From an uncultured Bacteroidota bacterium (lineage in GTDB: Bacteria > Bacteroidota > Bacteroidia > Flavobacteriales > Flavobacteriaceae): a stretch of DNA of 41,528 nt. The DNA lies in contig CACLCL010000008.1 of NCBI GenBank assembly GCA_902605445.1, positions 1-41,528 of the forward strand, given 5' to 3'. Below the pieces are notes generated by a model, which was not told the DNA's origin, ran no database searches, and saw only the letters and a program-made list of their open reading frames with translations. The position numbers and the translations under genes were made by a program. Below are positions 20,051 to 29,450 of the stretch, in pieces. Position 1 is the stretch's first letter, and each line of letters begins with the position of its first letter.

Positions 20051-21580
20051 TTATTCCCATTCAATTGTTGCTGGAGGTTTTGAACTTATATCATAAACAA
20101 CCCGATTTACACCCTTTACCCTATTTATAATTTTATTAGAAATATCTTGTAAAAAATTATATGGCAAATTGACCCAATCAGCTGTCATGCCATCTGTGCT
20201 TTCAACGGCTCTCAAAGCCACACATTTTTCATATGTTCTTTCATCACCCATTACGCCTACGCTTTTAACAGGAAGTAAAATAGCACCTGCCTGCCAAATT
20301 TTATCGTACAAACCTTCTTCTTTCAAACCACTTATAAATATATCATCAACCTCCTGTAAGATATTGATATTTTCAAGATTAATCTCATCTAGAATTCTAA
20401 TTCCCAGACCAGGTCCTGGAAATGGGTGTCGACCCAATATAGATTTATCAATTCCTAGAAAACCTCCCACTTTTCTAACTTCATCTTTAAATAATAGTTT
20501 TAATGGTTCGATAACCTTAAGTTTCATCTTTTCAGGTAATCCACCTACATTATGGTGACTTTTTATAGTCGATGAAGGCCCCCCAGTTGCTGATATACTT
20601 TCAATAACATCAGGATATATTGTGCCTTGTGCTAGCCATTTTACATTTTTAATTTTTTTGGATTCTTTTTCAAAAGATTCTATAAATACGCGTCCGATAA
20701 TTTTTCTTTTGATTTCCGGATCAATTATACCCTTAAGATTTTTATAAAAATCCTCGGAGTAATCAACACCTATAACATTCAAATCCATTTTTTTGTATTG
20801 ATTCAGTACATCATTAAACTCATTTTTTCTAAGTAAACCATTGTTTACAAAAACGCAATACAAATTTTTTCCAATTGACTTATTTAAAATAGCTGCTGCT
20901 ACCGATGAATCAACACCTCCTGAAAGACCCAATATAACTTTGTCATTTTTAATTTCAGATTTTAATTTATTTACGGCTTCATCAATAAATGAGGCTGGTG
21001 TCCAAATTTGCTTTAGGTTGCAGATATTTATTAAAAAATTTTCAAGAATTTTTTCACCAAAGGTTGTATGATATACTTCTGGATGAAATTGAAGGCAGTA
21101 TACATTTTCATAATATTTGAAGGCTACGTTTTCTACATCATCGGTACTTGCCAATAATGTAGACTTATTTGGGAGTTTCTTAATTGTATCACTGTGGCTC
21201 ATCCAAACTTGCGATTTATTCTTTACATCTTTAAAAAGAATACTTTTTTTATTATTCAGATTTAAATTGGCCCTCCCATATTCTCTAATATTTGATGAAA
21301 CTACAGAGCCACCCATTTCTTGGGCGACTAATTGAGCACCATAACAAACAGCTAAAACTGGGAAATTATTAAATAGTTTTAACAAGTCTATTCTTGGTGA
21401 ATTATGATCTCTAACTGAAAAAGGGCTTCCAGAAAGAATTAGACCTCCGAAGGAATCTAAGTTTTTTGGTATTTTATTATATGGATAAATTTCAGAATAA
21501 ATATTTAATTCTCTTACTCTTCTGGCAATGAGCTGTGTGTATTGTGAACCAAAATCGAGAATTAGAACGTTGTTAGGCAT
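20051..21580 (-). CDS. guaA: GMP synthase (glutamine-hydrolysing)
   Basis: A 509-residue enzyme that converts XMP to GMP with ATP and glutamine. The N-terminal class I amidotransferase has [29 protein letters not shown] (nucleophile Cys79) and [10 protein letters not shown] (His-Glu). The ATP pyrophosphatase domain has [14 protein letters not shown], and the C-terminal dimerisation domain ends in the family's usual PPATIEWE. It is complete. It lies between bshC (53 bases upstream) and the LysM protein (4 bases downstream). With PurA on the other strand and PyrG two genes on, most of the window's intermediary metabolism is nucleotide supply. Confidence 0.97.
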   Translation of the reverse strand: MPNNVLILDFGSQYTQLIARRVRELNIYSEIYPYNKIPKNLDSFGGLILSGSPFSVRDHNSPRIDLLKLFNNFPVLAVCYGAQLVAQEMGGSVVSSNIREYGRANLNLNNKKSILFKDVKNKSQVWMSHSDTIKKLPNKSTLLASTDDVENVAFKYYENVYCLQFHPEVYHTTFGEKILENFLINICNLKQIWTPASFIDEAVNKLKSEIKNDKVILGLSGGVDSSVAAAILNKSIGKNLYCVFVNNGLLRKNEFNDVLNQYKKMDLNVIGVDYSEDFYKNLKGIIDPEIKRKIIGRVFIESFEKESKKIKNVKWLAQGTIYPDVIESISATGGPSSTIKSHHNVGGLPEKMKLKVIEPLKLLFKDEVRKVGGFLGIDKSILGRHPFPGPGLGIRILDEINLENINILQEVDDIFISGLKEEGLYDKIWQAGAILLPVKSVGVMGDERTYEKCVALRAVESTDGMTADWVNLPYNFLQDISNKIINRVKGVNRVVYDISSKPPATIEWE

Positions 21581-21633
21581 GTGTAAAAATAGAAATTGAT
21601 TCTTTAAATAAAAAAAATAGAAATATATAATTT

Positions 21634-23229
21634 CTATAATTCAATTATTGAGAACTTTTTATTTAAAGGATTTAAATTATCTTTTAAGAGCTTTATAAAA
21701 TTAGGTCCATGTAATTTATAAAATTCCGTGAAATTGATTATACGTTCTTGAGGTTTTCCATCAAAATAAATTTTGTTTCTTATCTTGATAATCTTATCAA
21801 TTTTATCCGAGTGGATTTTTAATTCAGCTTTTTTTAACCTTTTTTCAAGTTTATTCAAGCCATTGATTTGTTTTTTTTCCTGGGCACTTAAAGCTCCAAT
21901 AAAAGATTTGTCAGTTTTTTCCGAGAGTTTTTTCAAATCTAAAAATTGCTTTTTCAACTGACCTTTTAACTCCGTAAAATCTAATTTTAGATTTGAGTAT
22001 TTTTTTAATAAAGTATCTTTTATAAATTTTTCAGATTCAAATAATAGTTCAATATCAATTTTATTTTTACTTAAAAATTTTCTGATTTTTTTTTCGATAA
22101 TTAATACAGAATTTCTGTTTAAAATAATAGGATATGTAATACCCTGACTATCAAAAACAGATTTTAATTCAAGCCAATATGCGACCTCTGAAGGGCCTCC
22201 AATATAACATATATTTGGTAATATAAATTCTTGAAATAATGGTCTAAATAAAACATTGGGTGAAAACCTCTCTGGATAATTGTCAACTTCTTTTTTAATT
22301 TGGTTTAACGACCAGCTCATTTCTCCACTTTTAGTTAAAAAAATATTTCCATCATTTAAAATTCTTTCTCTTTTTTTATCTTTTAAGTAGAATAAATTTA
22401 TTTTTCTTGGATTTGCTTGAATTTTGTATCCAGATTTTTTCAAATTAGTAATCGAAAGTTTTGAATGATCATCAACAATATTATGTTCCAGTTCCTTTTT
22501 CAATATTTCACAAAAAATTGACTTAAGTTTTCTGTTATTTGCATCAATGCTCAACAATCCATAAAAACCAAACAAATTATTAACGATACTAATAGTTGCC
22601 TCAGAGAGGTTCCTTGAGCTCAAGTAAGCTTTATCAATGATCTTAACAAGATCATCGTAAAATGTTGAATTCTTAATTTGTTTAGTGTAGTCCTCAATTA
22701 CATTTTTAATTGATTTTAAATTAAAATCACCAACTGCACCCGATTGATTTGTATTCCATTTAAATTTTTTATCATTTGTGAAGAAATGATTTATCTCCTC
22801 GAAATCATGATCTTCACTTGCTAACCAATAAATCGGAATAAAATTATATTTAGGATATTTTTTTTTTAATTTTTCACATAGATTTATGACAGTAATTATT
22901 TTGTAAATAAAATAAATTGGACCTGTGAGTAAGTTGAGTTGATGACCTGTTGTAACTGTAAATGTATTCTTTAGTCTAAGTTTTGAGATGTTATCTTTCT
23001 GAATATTTGACAAGTATTCATCATTATAATTATTTGAAATTACATCTATAAGTACTTTTCTAAACTTATTATTATAGTTTTTAGACTTTAAATTTATTTG
23101 ATTTTCAAAAGAATTGATTTCTGGAAAGTTATTAATCAATTTTCGAAATTCTTCACCATTTCCTGTATAATTTACAAGAAGCTTACTAAATGAGTTTGTA
23201 TTTCTATATTCTATTTCCTGTATTAACAT
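21634..23229 (-). CDS. bshC: Bacillithiol biosynthesis cysteine-adding enzyme BshC
   Basis: A 531-residue protein matching BshC, which attaches cysteine to glucosaminyl-malate as the last step of bacillithiol synthesis. Visible landmarks are [20 protein letters not shown] near residue 100, [20 protein letters not shown], and a long coiled coil near the C terminus (residues about 410-490), as in the B. subtilis enzyme. Start is ATG 23229; a TTG three codons upstream is less likely. BshA and BshB are not in the window. It is the first gene of the minus-strand run and is divergent from the M14 peptidase gene (85 bases between starts). Bacillithiol is known in several Bacteroidota, so the call fits the lineage. 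Confidence 0.92.
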   Translation of the reverse strand: MLIQEIEYRNTNSFSKLLVNYTGNGEEFRKLINNFPEINSFENQINLKSKNYNNKFRKVLIDVISNNYNDEYLSNIQKDNISKLRLKNTFTVTTGHQLNLLTGPIYFIYKIITVINLCEKLKKKYPKYNFIPIYWLASEDHDFEEINHFFTNDKKFKWNTNQSGAVGDFNLKSIKNVIEDYTKQIKNSTFYDDLVKIIDKAYLSSRNLSEATISIVNNLFGFYGLLSIDANNRKLKSIFCEILKKELEHNIVDDHSKLSITNLKKSGYKIQANPRKINLFYLKDKKRERILNDGNIFLTKSGEMSWSLNQIKKEVDNYPERFSPNVLFRPLFQEFILPNICYIGGPSEVAYWLELKSVFDSQGITYPIILNRNSVLIIEKKIRKFLSKNKIDIELLFESEKFIKDTLLKKYSNLKLDFTELKGQLKKQFLDLKKLSEKTDKSFIGALSAQEKKQINGLNKLEKRLKKAELKIHSDKIDKIIKIRNKIYFDGKPQERIINFTEFYKLHGPNFIKLLKDNLNPLNKKFSIIEL

Positions 23230-23284
23230 AGATAACAAATATACTGAACTAAGAAATTTTAAAATATTAGAATTGATTTCTTTT

Positions 23285-23292
23285 TATATTTG
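23285..23292 (+). promoter_or_regulatory. Putative -7 element for the M14 peptidase gene
   Basis: TATATTTG matches the Bacteroidota -7 consensus TAnnTTTG exactly and lies 22 bases before the ATG at 23315, in the divergent gap with bshC. No TTG box sits at 17-23 bases upstream (one at 23273 is too close), so this is only half of a promoter. Confidence 0.4.
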
Positions 23293-23314
23293 TAGGACGC
23301 TACATACATTAAAA

Positions 23315-25783
23315 ATGAAAATTAAATTTAATATAATACTTCTATTGACAATTACTTTTGCAACAATAACAAATGGGCAAGATTTAAAATCCCCATCAGA
23401 TTTTCTTGGATATGAAATTGGCACTCAGTTTTCTAGACATTACCAAGTTTTAGATTATTTTAATCACATTGCAAAATCAAAAAAAAATAATATTATTCTT
23501 AAAAATTATGGTTTAACATATGAAAGGAGACCACTATTTTATGCTGTAATATCGTCAGAAAATAATATTTTAAATATTGAAAATATTCGAAAAAGTAATT
23601 TAAGTTCATTAAATATAGAGAATAAAGAAATTAATGATAAATCTATAGTATGGTTGAGCTATGGAATTCACGGAAATGAGTCGTCTTCAACAGAAGCTGC
23701 AATGCAAACAGCTTATGAACTTCTTACTGAAAGGACAGATCTTCTTGAAAATACCATTGTTATTATAGATCCCTGTTTAAATCCTGACGGCAGAGACAGA
23801 TACGTAAACTGGTATAATCAAACAAAATCAACTCCATATAATAACAATATAGAATCAAAGGAACATACTGAGCCATGGCCTAATGGTAGATCAAATCATT
23901 ATTTATTTGATTTAAATAGAGATTGGGCATGGTTAACTCAAGTTGAATCTGAACTAAGGATTAAAGAATACCAAAAATGGCTTCCTCATGTACATGTTGA
24001 TTTTCACGAGCAAGGAATTGATGAACCTTATTATTTTGCCCCAGCTGCAGAACCTTATCACGAGCAGATTACAAAATGGCAAAGGGAATTCCAAAATATA
24101 GTCGGAGAAAACAATGCTAAATACTTTGATAAAAATGGCTGGCTATACTTTACGGGAGAAATATTTGATTTGCTGTACCCTAGTTATGGTGATACATATC
24201 CATCCATGCTAGGATCCGTTGGAATGACATATGAACAAGCTGGTGGTGGTATTGCTGGATTAGGTGTTATTAATGGCTCTGGAAACAATTTAACACTAGT
24301 TGAAAGAGTAACACATCACACCATAGCAGGAATTTCTACTGTAGAAATATCATCTAAATATGCTGAAAAATTAAATATTGAGTTCAAAAAATTCTTTGAA
24401 TTTGATAAAAACAATGAGGTAAACTATATTTTATCTGGACACCAAAATAAAATTGAACAATTAACAAATTTTCTACAAAAACATAATATAGAGTTTTATT
24501 CAACTAAAGAAAACCGAATAAACGCATATAGCTATCAAAAAAATAAAAATATTTCATTTGAGACAAATAAAAAAGACTTAGTTATTTCTAATTCACAACC
24601 TAGAGGTAAGATGGTAGATATTTTATTTGAGCAAAATACCAAAATAACTGATTCACTAACATATGATATCAGTGCATGGAGCCTTCCTTACGTATATGGT
24701 TTAGATGCGTATTCAACAAATAAAAAAATAGAAAAATTTAATTATACAAACACTAAAAATAAAAACGAAGTTAGCGTAAATTCATTAGCATATGCATGTA
24801 AATGGGAACATTTAAATGATGCTACTTTTTTATCTAATTTGATAAAAAATAATATAAAGGTTAGATATACCGAAAAAATAATAGAAAACAGTGAGGTTAC
24901 ATTACCAAGGGGATCACTAATAATTTATTTGGGGGAGCAGAAAATTAAAAATTATGAAAAAACAATTTTAGAGATAGCTAATATTCATAATGTTAAACTT
25001 TACCCCCTGAAATCCGGGCTTTCTGATTCTGGACCAGATTTAGGTTCAGCTGATATTAAGTTAATAAATAAAAAAAATGTTGCAATTTTTTCAGGTGAAG
25101 ATAATTTAAATTCCGTTTCATCCCTAAAATATGGTTCAATATGGTACTTTTTTGAACAAGAACTTAAATATCCATTAACTCATATTAACGTATTTGAATT
25201 TTCTGATTTTCCACTGGATGATTATGATGTGCTAATAATTCCTGATGGGTATTATGGCTCAATTGGAGAATCAAAAAATTTAGACAAATTACTCACTTGG
25301 ATTGATAAAGGGGGTAAGGTTATTGCATTTGAAAATGCAATAAGGATTTTTAGCTCAATAGACGATTTTTCTGTTAAAATAAAAAACTATTTTGACGTTG
25401 TTGAAGAGGATATTAATTATAAAGACACCAAAAGAAATAGTATTCAATATTCAATTTCTGGCGCTATATTTAAAACTAATATTGATAATACGCACCCGAT
25501 AGCATTTGGGTATGATAAGGAATATTATTCCTTAAAAACCTCATCATTAACCTTTGAAAAATTAAATGAAGGATTCAATGTTGGAAGTATTTCTGAAATT
25601 GAAACTTCAATTATAGGGTTTGTCGGCAATAAGATAAAAAGGAAATTTGATAACTCAATGGTATTTGGACACGAAACTTATGGAGACGGAAACGTAATAT
25701 ACTTTGTAGATAATATTATGTTTAGGAGTTTTTGGGAAAACGGTAAGTTATTTTTAGCTAACTCTACTTTTTTTATGAATTAA
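23315..25783 (+). CDS. Secreted M14 family zinc carboxypeptidase
   Basis: An 822-residue exported metallopeptidase. ATG 23315 begins a clear signal peptide (core NIILLLTITFATIT, cleavage near NGQ); the longer reading from 23273 would hide it. The zinc site is complete: His119 and Glu122 in YGIHGNESSSTEA, His231 in HVDFHEQG, with the catalytic Glu307 in MTYEQAGGG; NPDGRDRYVN and DLNRDWAW shape the substrate pocket. The C-terminal part carries a class I glutamine-amidotransferase-like fold (VAIFSGEDN, DYDVLIIPDGYYGS), a known companion in this M14 subfamily. No type IX secretion tail is visible at the end. It probably trims peptides in the periplasm or outside. It converges on rimO with only 9 bases between the stops. 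Confidence 0.92.
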   Translation: MKIKFNIILLLTITFATITNGQDLKSPSDFLGYEIGTQFSRHYQVLDYFNHIAKSKKNNIILKNYGLTYERRPLFYAVISSENNILNIENIRKSNLSSLNIENKEINDKSIVWLSYGIHGNESSSTEAAMQTAYELLTERTDLLENTIVIIDPCLNPDGRDRYVNWYNQTKSTPYNNNIESKEHTEPWPNGRSNHYLFDLNRDWAWLTQVESELRIKEYQKWLPHVHVDFHEQGIDEPYYFAPAAEPYHEQITKWQREFQNIVGENNAKYFDKNGWLYFTGEIFDLLYPSYGDTYPSMLGSVGMTYEQAGGGIAGLGVINGSGNNLTLVERVTHHTIAGISTVEISSKYAEKLNIEFKKFFEFDKNNEVNYILSGHQNKIEQLTNFLQKHNIEFYSTKENRINAYSYQKNKNISFETNKKDLVISNSQPRGKMVDILFEQNTKITDSLTYDISAWSLPYVYGLDAYSTNKKIEKFNYTNTKNKNEVSVNSLAYACKWEHLNDATFLSNLIKNNIKVRYTEKIIENSEVTLPRGSLIIYLGEQKIKNYEKTILEIANIHNVKLYPLKSGLSDSGPDLGSADIKLINKKNVAIFSGEDNLNSVSSLKYGSIWYFFEQELKYPLTHINVFEFSDFPLDDYDVLIIPDGYYGSIGESKNLDKLLTWIDKGGKVIAFENAIRIFSSIDDFSVKIKNYFDVVEEDINYKDTKRNSIQYSISGAIFKTNIDNTHPIAFGYDKEYYSLKTSSLTFEKLNEGFNVGSISEIETSIIGFVGNKIKRKFDNSMVFGHETYGDGNVIYFVDNIMFRSFWENGKLFLANSTFFMN

Positions 25784-25792
25784 TTAAAAAAT

Positions 25793-27094
25793 TTAAACAC
25801 TTGCATATAAGTCAAAATCTGATGCTTCATAAATCTTTGCACTAACAAATTCGCCAACCCTAAAGAAATTTGATTTTGCGTCAATTAGCACTTCATTGTC
25901 AACATCTGGGGAATCATATTGAGTTCTACCGATATAATAATTTCCTTTTTTTCTGTCAATTAAAACTTTATATGTCTTTCCGATTTTTTTTTGATTAAGC
26001 TCCCAAGAAATCTGAGATTGAATTTCCATAATTTCGTTCAATCTCGAATTCTTAACCTGCTGGGGGACATCATCTTCTAAGTCATGAGCTGATGTGTCTT
26101 CTTCATGGGAATATGTAAAGCAACCAAGCCTATCAAATTTAGTGTCCTTTACCCATTTTTTTAATAATTGAAAATCTTCTTCAGTTTCACCTGGATAACC
26201 CACAATTAATGTAGTTCTTATTGCAATATCTGAAACCTTATTTCTGAAATCAGAAAGTAAATTATTAATTTTTTGAGAAGTTGATTTTCTTTTCATTGAT
26301 TTGAGAATCTTCTCGGATATATGTTGCAAGGGGATATCTATATATTTACAAATTTTCTCCTCTTTGTTAATTACGTCCAAAACATCCATAGGGAAACCGT
26401 TTGGAAATGCATAATGTAATCTTATCCACTCTATTCCATCAACTTTACACAATTCAGTCAAAAGTTTTGATAACATTCTTTTTCCATAAAGATCTATTCC
26501 ATAATATGTTGAGTCCTGCGCTATAAGAATTAATTCTTTCACCCCTTGTTTTGCTAAATTATTAGCTTCAATTATCAAATTTTCGATTGAAACACTTTTG
26601 TGTTTACCTCTCATCAGTGGGATGGCACAAAAGCTACATGGTCTATCACATCCCTCTGAAATTTTTAAGTATGCATAATTCTTTGGTGTTGTAAGTAATC
26701 GCTCACCCGCAAGCTCATGTTTATAATCAGCACCTAAATGCTTTAGCAAAGAAGGCATTTCAGTTGTTCCAAAATAGTTATCAACCTCAGGGATCTCAGC
26801 TTTTAAATCTGACTTATACCTTTCACTAAGGCAACCGGTAACAAAAACTTTATCTACAAGACCCTCTTTCTTTTTATTAACGTTTTCAATAATTGTATTT
26901 ATGCTTTGCTCTTTTGCATTTTCTATGAAACCACATGTATTAATAACAACTATATTTCCGTCTTCTTTATCGTGGGTAATATTTTTATTATTTGCTTTTA
27001 ATTGACCCATTAAAACTTCAGAATCATAGGTATTTTTGCTACAACCCAAAGTAATTACGTTTATTTTATTTTTGTCAGAATATCTTGCCCTCAT
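25793..27094 (-). CDS. rimO: Ribosomal protein S12 methylthiotransferase
   Basis: A 433-residue radical-SAM enzyme that adds a methylthio group to the conserved aspartate of ribosomal protein S12. Three cysteines of the N-terminal cluster are present (Cys18 in TLGCSKN, Cys54 in NTCGF, Cys88 in TGCLSERY) and the radical-SAM cluster CDRPCSFC has Cys149, Cys153 and Cys156. A TRAM domain ends the protein (GKTYKVLIDRKKGNYYIGR region). RYSDKNKINVITLGCSKN separates it from the MiaB branch. ATG 27094 fits family length. It lies 5 bases after ftsY, at the end of an operon with ribosomal proteins L28 and L33, which suits its ribosomal target. Confidence 0.95.
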   Translation of the reverse strand: MRARYSDKNKINVITLGCSKNTYDSEVLMGQLKANNKNITHDKEDGNIVVINTCGFIENAKEQSINTIIENVNKKKEGLVDKVFVTGCLSERYKSDLKAEIPEVDNYFGTTEMPSLLKHLGADYKHELAGERLLTTPKNYAYLKISEGCDRPCSFCAIPLMRGKHKSVSIENLIIEANNLAKQGVKELILIAQDSTYYGIDLYGKRMLSKLLTELCKVDGIEWIRLHYAFPNGFPMDVLDVINKEEKICKYIDIPLQHISEKILKSMKRKSTSQKINNLLSDFRNKVSDIAIRTTLIVGYPGETEEDFQLLKKWVKDTKFDRLGCFTYSHEEDTSAHDLEDDVPQQVKNSRLNEIMEIQSQISWELNQKKIGKTYKVLIDRKKGNYYIGRTQYDSPDVDNEVLIDAKSNFFRVGEFVSAKIYEASDFDLYASV

Positions 27095-27099
27095 ATTTT

Positions 27100-28248
27100 C
27101 TAATCAAAAAATGAATCGATAAATTCAAGTTTGTTAAATTCTTGTAGATCTTCTAATGCCTCACCAACACCAATATATTTAACAGGGATTTTAAACTCAT
27201 CGCTAATTCCAATTACTACACCACCCTTAGCAGTACCGTCTAGTTTTGTAATTGCCAATGATGTAACTTCTGTTGCATTTGTAAACTCCTTTGCTTGTAT
27301 AAATGCATTTTGCCCAGTTGATCCGTCTAAAACTAACATTACATCATGGGGAGCATTATCAATGACCTTATCCATTACTCTTTTAATTTTTGACAACTCA
27401 TTCATTAAGTTTACTTTATTGTGTAAGCGCCCAGCTGTGTCAATCAGTACTATGTCAGCATTTTTATTTTTTGCATAGTTCAAAGTATCAAAAGCAACTG
27501 ATGCGGGGTCACTACCCATATTTTGTTTTACAATTGGTACATCTACTCTATTAGCCCAAGTTACCAACTGATCAATTGCAGCAGCTCTGAATGTATCAGC
27601 TGCTCCAATGACAACACTCAAACCTAATTTTTTATATTTATTAGCTAGTTTACCAATTGTTGTTGTTTTTCCAACACCATTAACTCCAACAACCATTATA
27701 ACATGAGGTTTATTTTTGAAACTATCATCTGCTAAATTAAGTTCGTTTTCATCTTGAATTAATAGTGATGCAATCTCAGCTTTTAAGAGGATGTTAAGTT
27801 CATTTAAATTTGAATATTTTTCCTCAGAAACTCGAGCTTCAATCTTATCGATTATTTTTAAGGTTGTAGCAACCCCAACATCACTTGAAATCAATACCTC
27901 TTCAAGGTTGTCAAGTACTGAAGCATCAATTTTTGATTTTCCTGAAATTAGTTTATTTAGCTTTGAAAAAAATGATTTATTTGATTTTTTTAAACCTTTA
28001 TTTAATGTCTCTTTCTTTTTCTTAGAAAAAATATTGTTAAATAAACCCTTTCGCTCTGGCTCAGGTTCCGGTTCTGGCTCAGGTTCTGGCTTTATTTTCA
28101 GATTTTGTTCAGTATCTTTTTTAAGTTCTTTAGATAAGGTAGTTTCCTCTTTTAAATTGTCTTTTTCTAAATTCTCAGTATCCTTAGTTGATGATTTATC
28201 CTCTTTCTTTCGTTTAAACAGAGAAAAAAACTTGTTAAATAATCCCAT
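27100..28248 (-). CDS. ftsY: Signal recognition particle receptor FtsY
   Basis: A 382-residue SRP receptor GTPase that docks SRP-ribosome complexes at the membrane. The NG domain is complete: GVNGVGKTTTIGKLANKY (P-loop), DTFRAAAIDQL, DTAGRLHNK and ITKLDGTAKGG. The N-terminal 100 residues are an acidic and charged linker with a (PE)6 run at residues 54-65. The start MGLFNKFFSLFKRKKE looks like an amphipathic membrane-targeting helix, and a near copy, GLFNNIFSKKKKE, recurs at residues 68-80 after the PE run. The gene lies between the DUF4295 gene (82 bases upstream) and rimO. A palindrome and a possible promoter are in the upstream gap. Confidence 0.96.
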   Translation of the reverse strand: MGLFNKFFSLFKRKKEDKSSTKDTENLEKDNLKEETTLSKELKKDTEQNLKIKPEPEPEPEPEPERKGLFNNIFSKKKKETLNKGLKKSNKSFFSKLNKLISGKSKIDASVLDNLEEVLISSDVGVATTLKIIDKIEARVSEEKYSNLNELNILLKAEIASLLIQDENELNLADDSFKNKPHVIMVVGVNGVGKTTTIGKLANKYKKLGLSVVIGAADTFRAAAIDQLVTWANRVDVPIVKQNMGSDPASVAFDTLNYAKNKNADIVLIDTAGRLHNKVNLMNELSKIKRVMDKVIDNAPHDVMLVLDGSTGQNAFIQAKEFTNATEVTSLAITKLDGTAKGGVVIGISDEFKIPVKYIGVGEALEDLQEFNKLEFIDSFFD

Positions 28249-28267
28249 TTTACATTATATAATAATA

Positions 28268-28295
28268 TAAAGATAATTCAAAGTGAATTAACCAA
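28268..28295 (-). promoter_or_regulatory. Putative ftsY promoter with palindrome in the spacer
   Basis: On the minus strand TTG (28293-28295) is followed after 17 bases by TATCTTTA (28268-28275), one base off the -7 consensus TAnnTTTG; the ftsY ATG is 20 bases further. Between and touching these boxes lies the perfect hyphenated palindrome TAATTCA-AAG-TGAATTA (28274-28290). A repressor bound there would block the promoter, or it could be a hairpin in the read-through mRNA from rpmB. Confidence 0.4.
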
Positions 28296-28330
28296 TAAGG
28301 ATATTGTGTAAAAATGAAAATAAAAATATG

Positions 28331-28480
28331 CTACTTGCTTAGAAACTCATTTACCTTCTCTGGTGGTAATATCGATTCAACAAAAGTATAGGCACCAGTC
28401 TTAGAAGATTTAACCATTTTGATAGCTTTAGTGAGCCTTTTAGATTTTGATTGTAAGGATGCAACTGCTTTTTTTGCCAT
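28331..28480 (-). CDS. DUF4295 family small basic protein (candidate ribosomal protein bL38)
   Basis: A 49-residue basic protein starting MAKKAVASLQSKSKRLTKAI and including KTGAYTFVESILPPEKVNEF. This is the DUF4295 family, restricted to Bacteroidota and nearly always encoded after rpmG. My recollection is that a Bacteroidota-specific large-subunit protein named bL38 was seen in a Flavobacterium ribosome structure and corresponds to this family; I am not fully sure of that link. Its start is 8 bases after the rpmG stop. The gene is easily missed because of its size. Position with L28 and L33 supports a ribosomal role. Confidence 0.85.
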   Translation of the reverse strand: MAKKAVASLQSKSKRLTKAIKMVKSSKTGAYTFVESILPPEKVNEFLSK

Positions 28481-28488
28481 AACTAAGT

Positions 28489-28671
28489 TTATTTAATTTC
28501 TTTGTGAACAGTCATTTTTTTAAGAATAGGATTGAATTTTTTTAATTCAATCCTGTCAGGTGAATTCTTTTTGTTCTTGGTTGTTATGTACCTTGATGTT
28601 CCAGGCTTTCCACTGTTTTTGTGCTCAGTACACTCTAAAATTACTTGAACTCTGTTTCCTTTCTTTGCCAT
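28489..28671 (-). CDS. rpmG: 50S ribosomal protein L33
   Basis: A 60-residue L33 (bL33) beginning [18 protein letters not shown] and containing [20 protein letters not shown], the family core. It has a single Cys and therefore no zinc ribbon: this is the zinc-free form of L33. It lies 5 bases after rpmB and 8 bases before the DUF4295 gene, the standard Bacteroidota order. Confidence 0.96.
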   Translation of the reverse strand: MAKKGNRVQVILECTEHKNSGKPGTSRYITTKNKKNSPDRIELKKFNPILKKMTVHKEIK

Positions 28672-28676
28672 TTAGA

Positions 28677-28913
28677 TTATTTTAAAAAACCTTTGAGTTT
28701 GGCATCTTTCAATGCTGCCTGTATTCCTATCTTATTAATTGTTTTCAAAGCAGATGTAGTGATTTTCAAGGTTATCCACTTATCCTCTTCAGGAATATAA
28801 AAACGTTTCTTTATTAAATTAGTATTAAACTTTCTTTTTGTTCTATTCAAAGAGTGAGAAACATTATTTCCAACCATTCTTTTTTTTCCAGTAAGATCGC
28901 AAACTCTAGCCAT
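28677..28913 (-). CDS. rpmB: 50S ribosomal protein L28
   Basis: A 78-residue L28 (bL28) beginning MARVCDLTGKKRMVGNNVSH, followed by SLNRTKRKFNTNL, which are the family's hallmark. It has one N-terminal Cys and no zinc-binding pair. It is the first gene of the ribosomal block and has the best promoter in the window directly upstream. The gene before it on this strand (CinA C-terminal-type) ends 71 bases away. Confidence 0.96.
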   Translation of the reverse strand: MARVCDLTGKKRMVGNNVSHSLNRTKRKFNTNLIKKRFYIPEEDKWITLKITTSALKTINKIGIQAALKDAKLKGFLK

Positions 28914-28928
28914 TTTAAATAAATTTAT

Positions 28929-28959
28929 AAAATATATAAATCCAGGCGCGAATTTACAA
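28929..28959 (-). promoter_or_regulatory. Putative rpmB operon promoter
   Basis: On the minus strand a TTG box (28957-28959) is followed, after exactly 20 bases, by TATATTTT (28929-28936), one base off the Bacteroidota -7 consensus TAnnTTTG. The rpmB ATG is 15 bases downstream, giving a very short leader. The spacer holds a small GC-rich patch, which stands out in the AT-rich gap. It would drive rpmB, rpmG, the DUF4295 gene and perhaps ftsY and rimO. Confidence 0.5.
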
Positions 28960-28984
28960 TTTTTTTACAATCTACAAGTTTATT

Positions 28985-29440
28985 TTACAAAAAATTATCT
29001 AGAAATGTAAATACTTCATTCAAGATAAAATCAATATTTTGTACTCTACTTTGAGTCAAATCAAGTTCTTTAACATGAATTTCATTTTTAAAATTTATTG
29101 CTATGAAAACTTTACCAACAGACGAAAGTTTATCAGCAGTTGTTAAGCCGATGTTCCCTGTTGAAGAAATACAAATATCAGATTTATACATTTTTTTTGC
29201 AGAAATTGCCATATGCTTGGCAATCTCTTTACTTACTAAACCGAATTTATTTATTATTTTTTCATCAATTTTTAATATATCGATTTTTGATTTTTTTGAG
29301 TAAGCAACTACTCCTCCCAAAAAAATATCAGAGATGCCTTCATGTGTAACTAAGCTGGATGCTAATTTACCACCTGTACAACTTTCAGCGAAAGATATAG
29401 TTAAATTTGATTGTTTTAGTTTGTTGATAACGGACATCAT
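28985..29440 (-). CDS. CinA C-terminal domain protein (PncC-type nicotinamide-nucleotide amidase)
   Basis: A 151-residue stand-alone CinA C-terminal domain. ISFAESCTGGKLASSL (residues 15-30) and FLGGVVAYSKKSK are the family signatures, and CISSTGNIG-type residues follow near position 110. Proteins of this size, such as E. coli PncC, deamidate nicotinamide mononucleotide to nicotinate mononucleotide in NAD recycling. In most Flavobacteriia I know of, the gene at this place (before rpmB) codes for full-length CinA of about 410 residues with a MoaB-like N-terminal domain; here only 10 bases separate its ATG from the upstream gene, so that domain is absent. Two ATGs in a row (29440 and 29437) are possible starts. 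Confidence 0.88.
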   Translation of the reverse strand: MMSVINKLKQSNLTISFAESCTGGKLASSLVTHEGISDIFLGGVVAYSKKSKIDILKIDEKIINKFGLVSKEIAKHMAISAKKMYKSDICISSTGNIGLTTADKLSSVGKVFIAINFKNEIHVKELDLTQSRVQNIDFILNEVFTFLDNFL

Positions 29441-29450
29441 GGCTTAATAT

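Noticed and set aside
20169-21335. Three plus-strand ORFs within guaA (20169, 20841, 21117)
   Set aside because: All are antisense to intact GuaA motifs and look like no known protein.
27791-28270. Plus-strand ORF of 159 codons with a Gly-Ser repeat, antisense to ftsY
   Set aside because: The Gly-Ser run is the complement of the Pro-Glu run of FtsY, which is a certain gene; the antisense frame has no recognisable domain.
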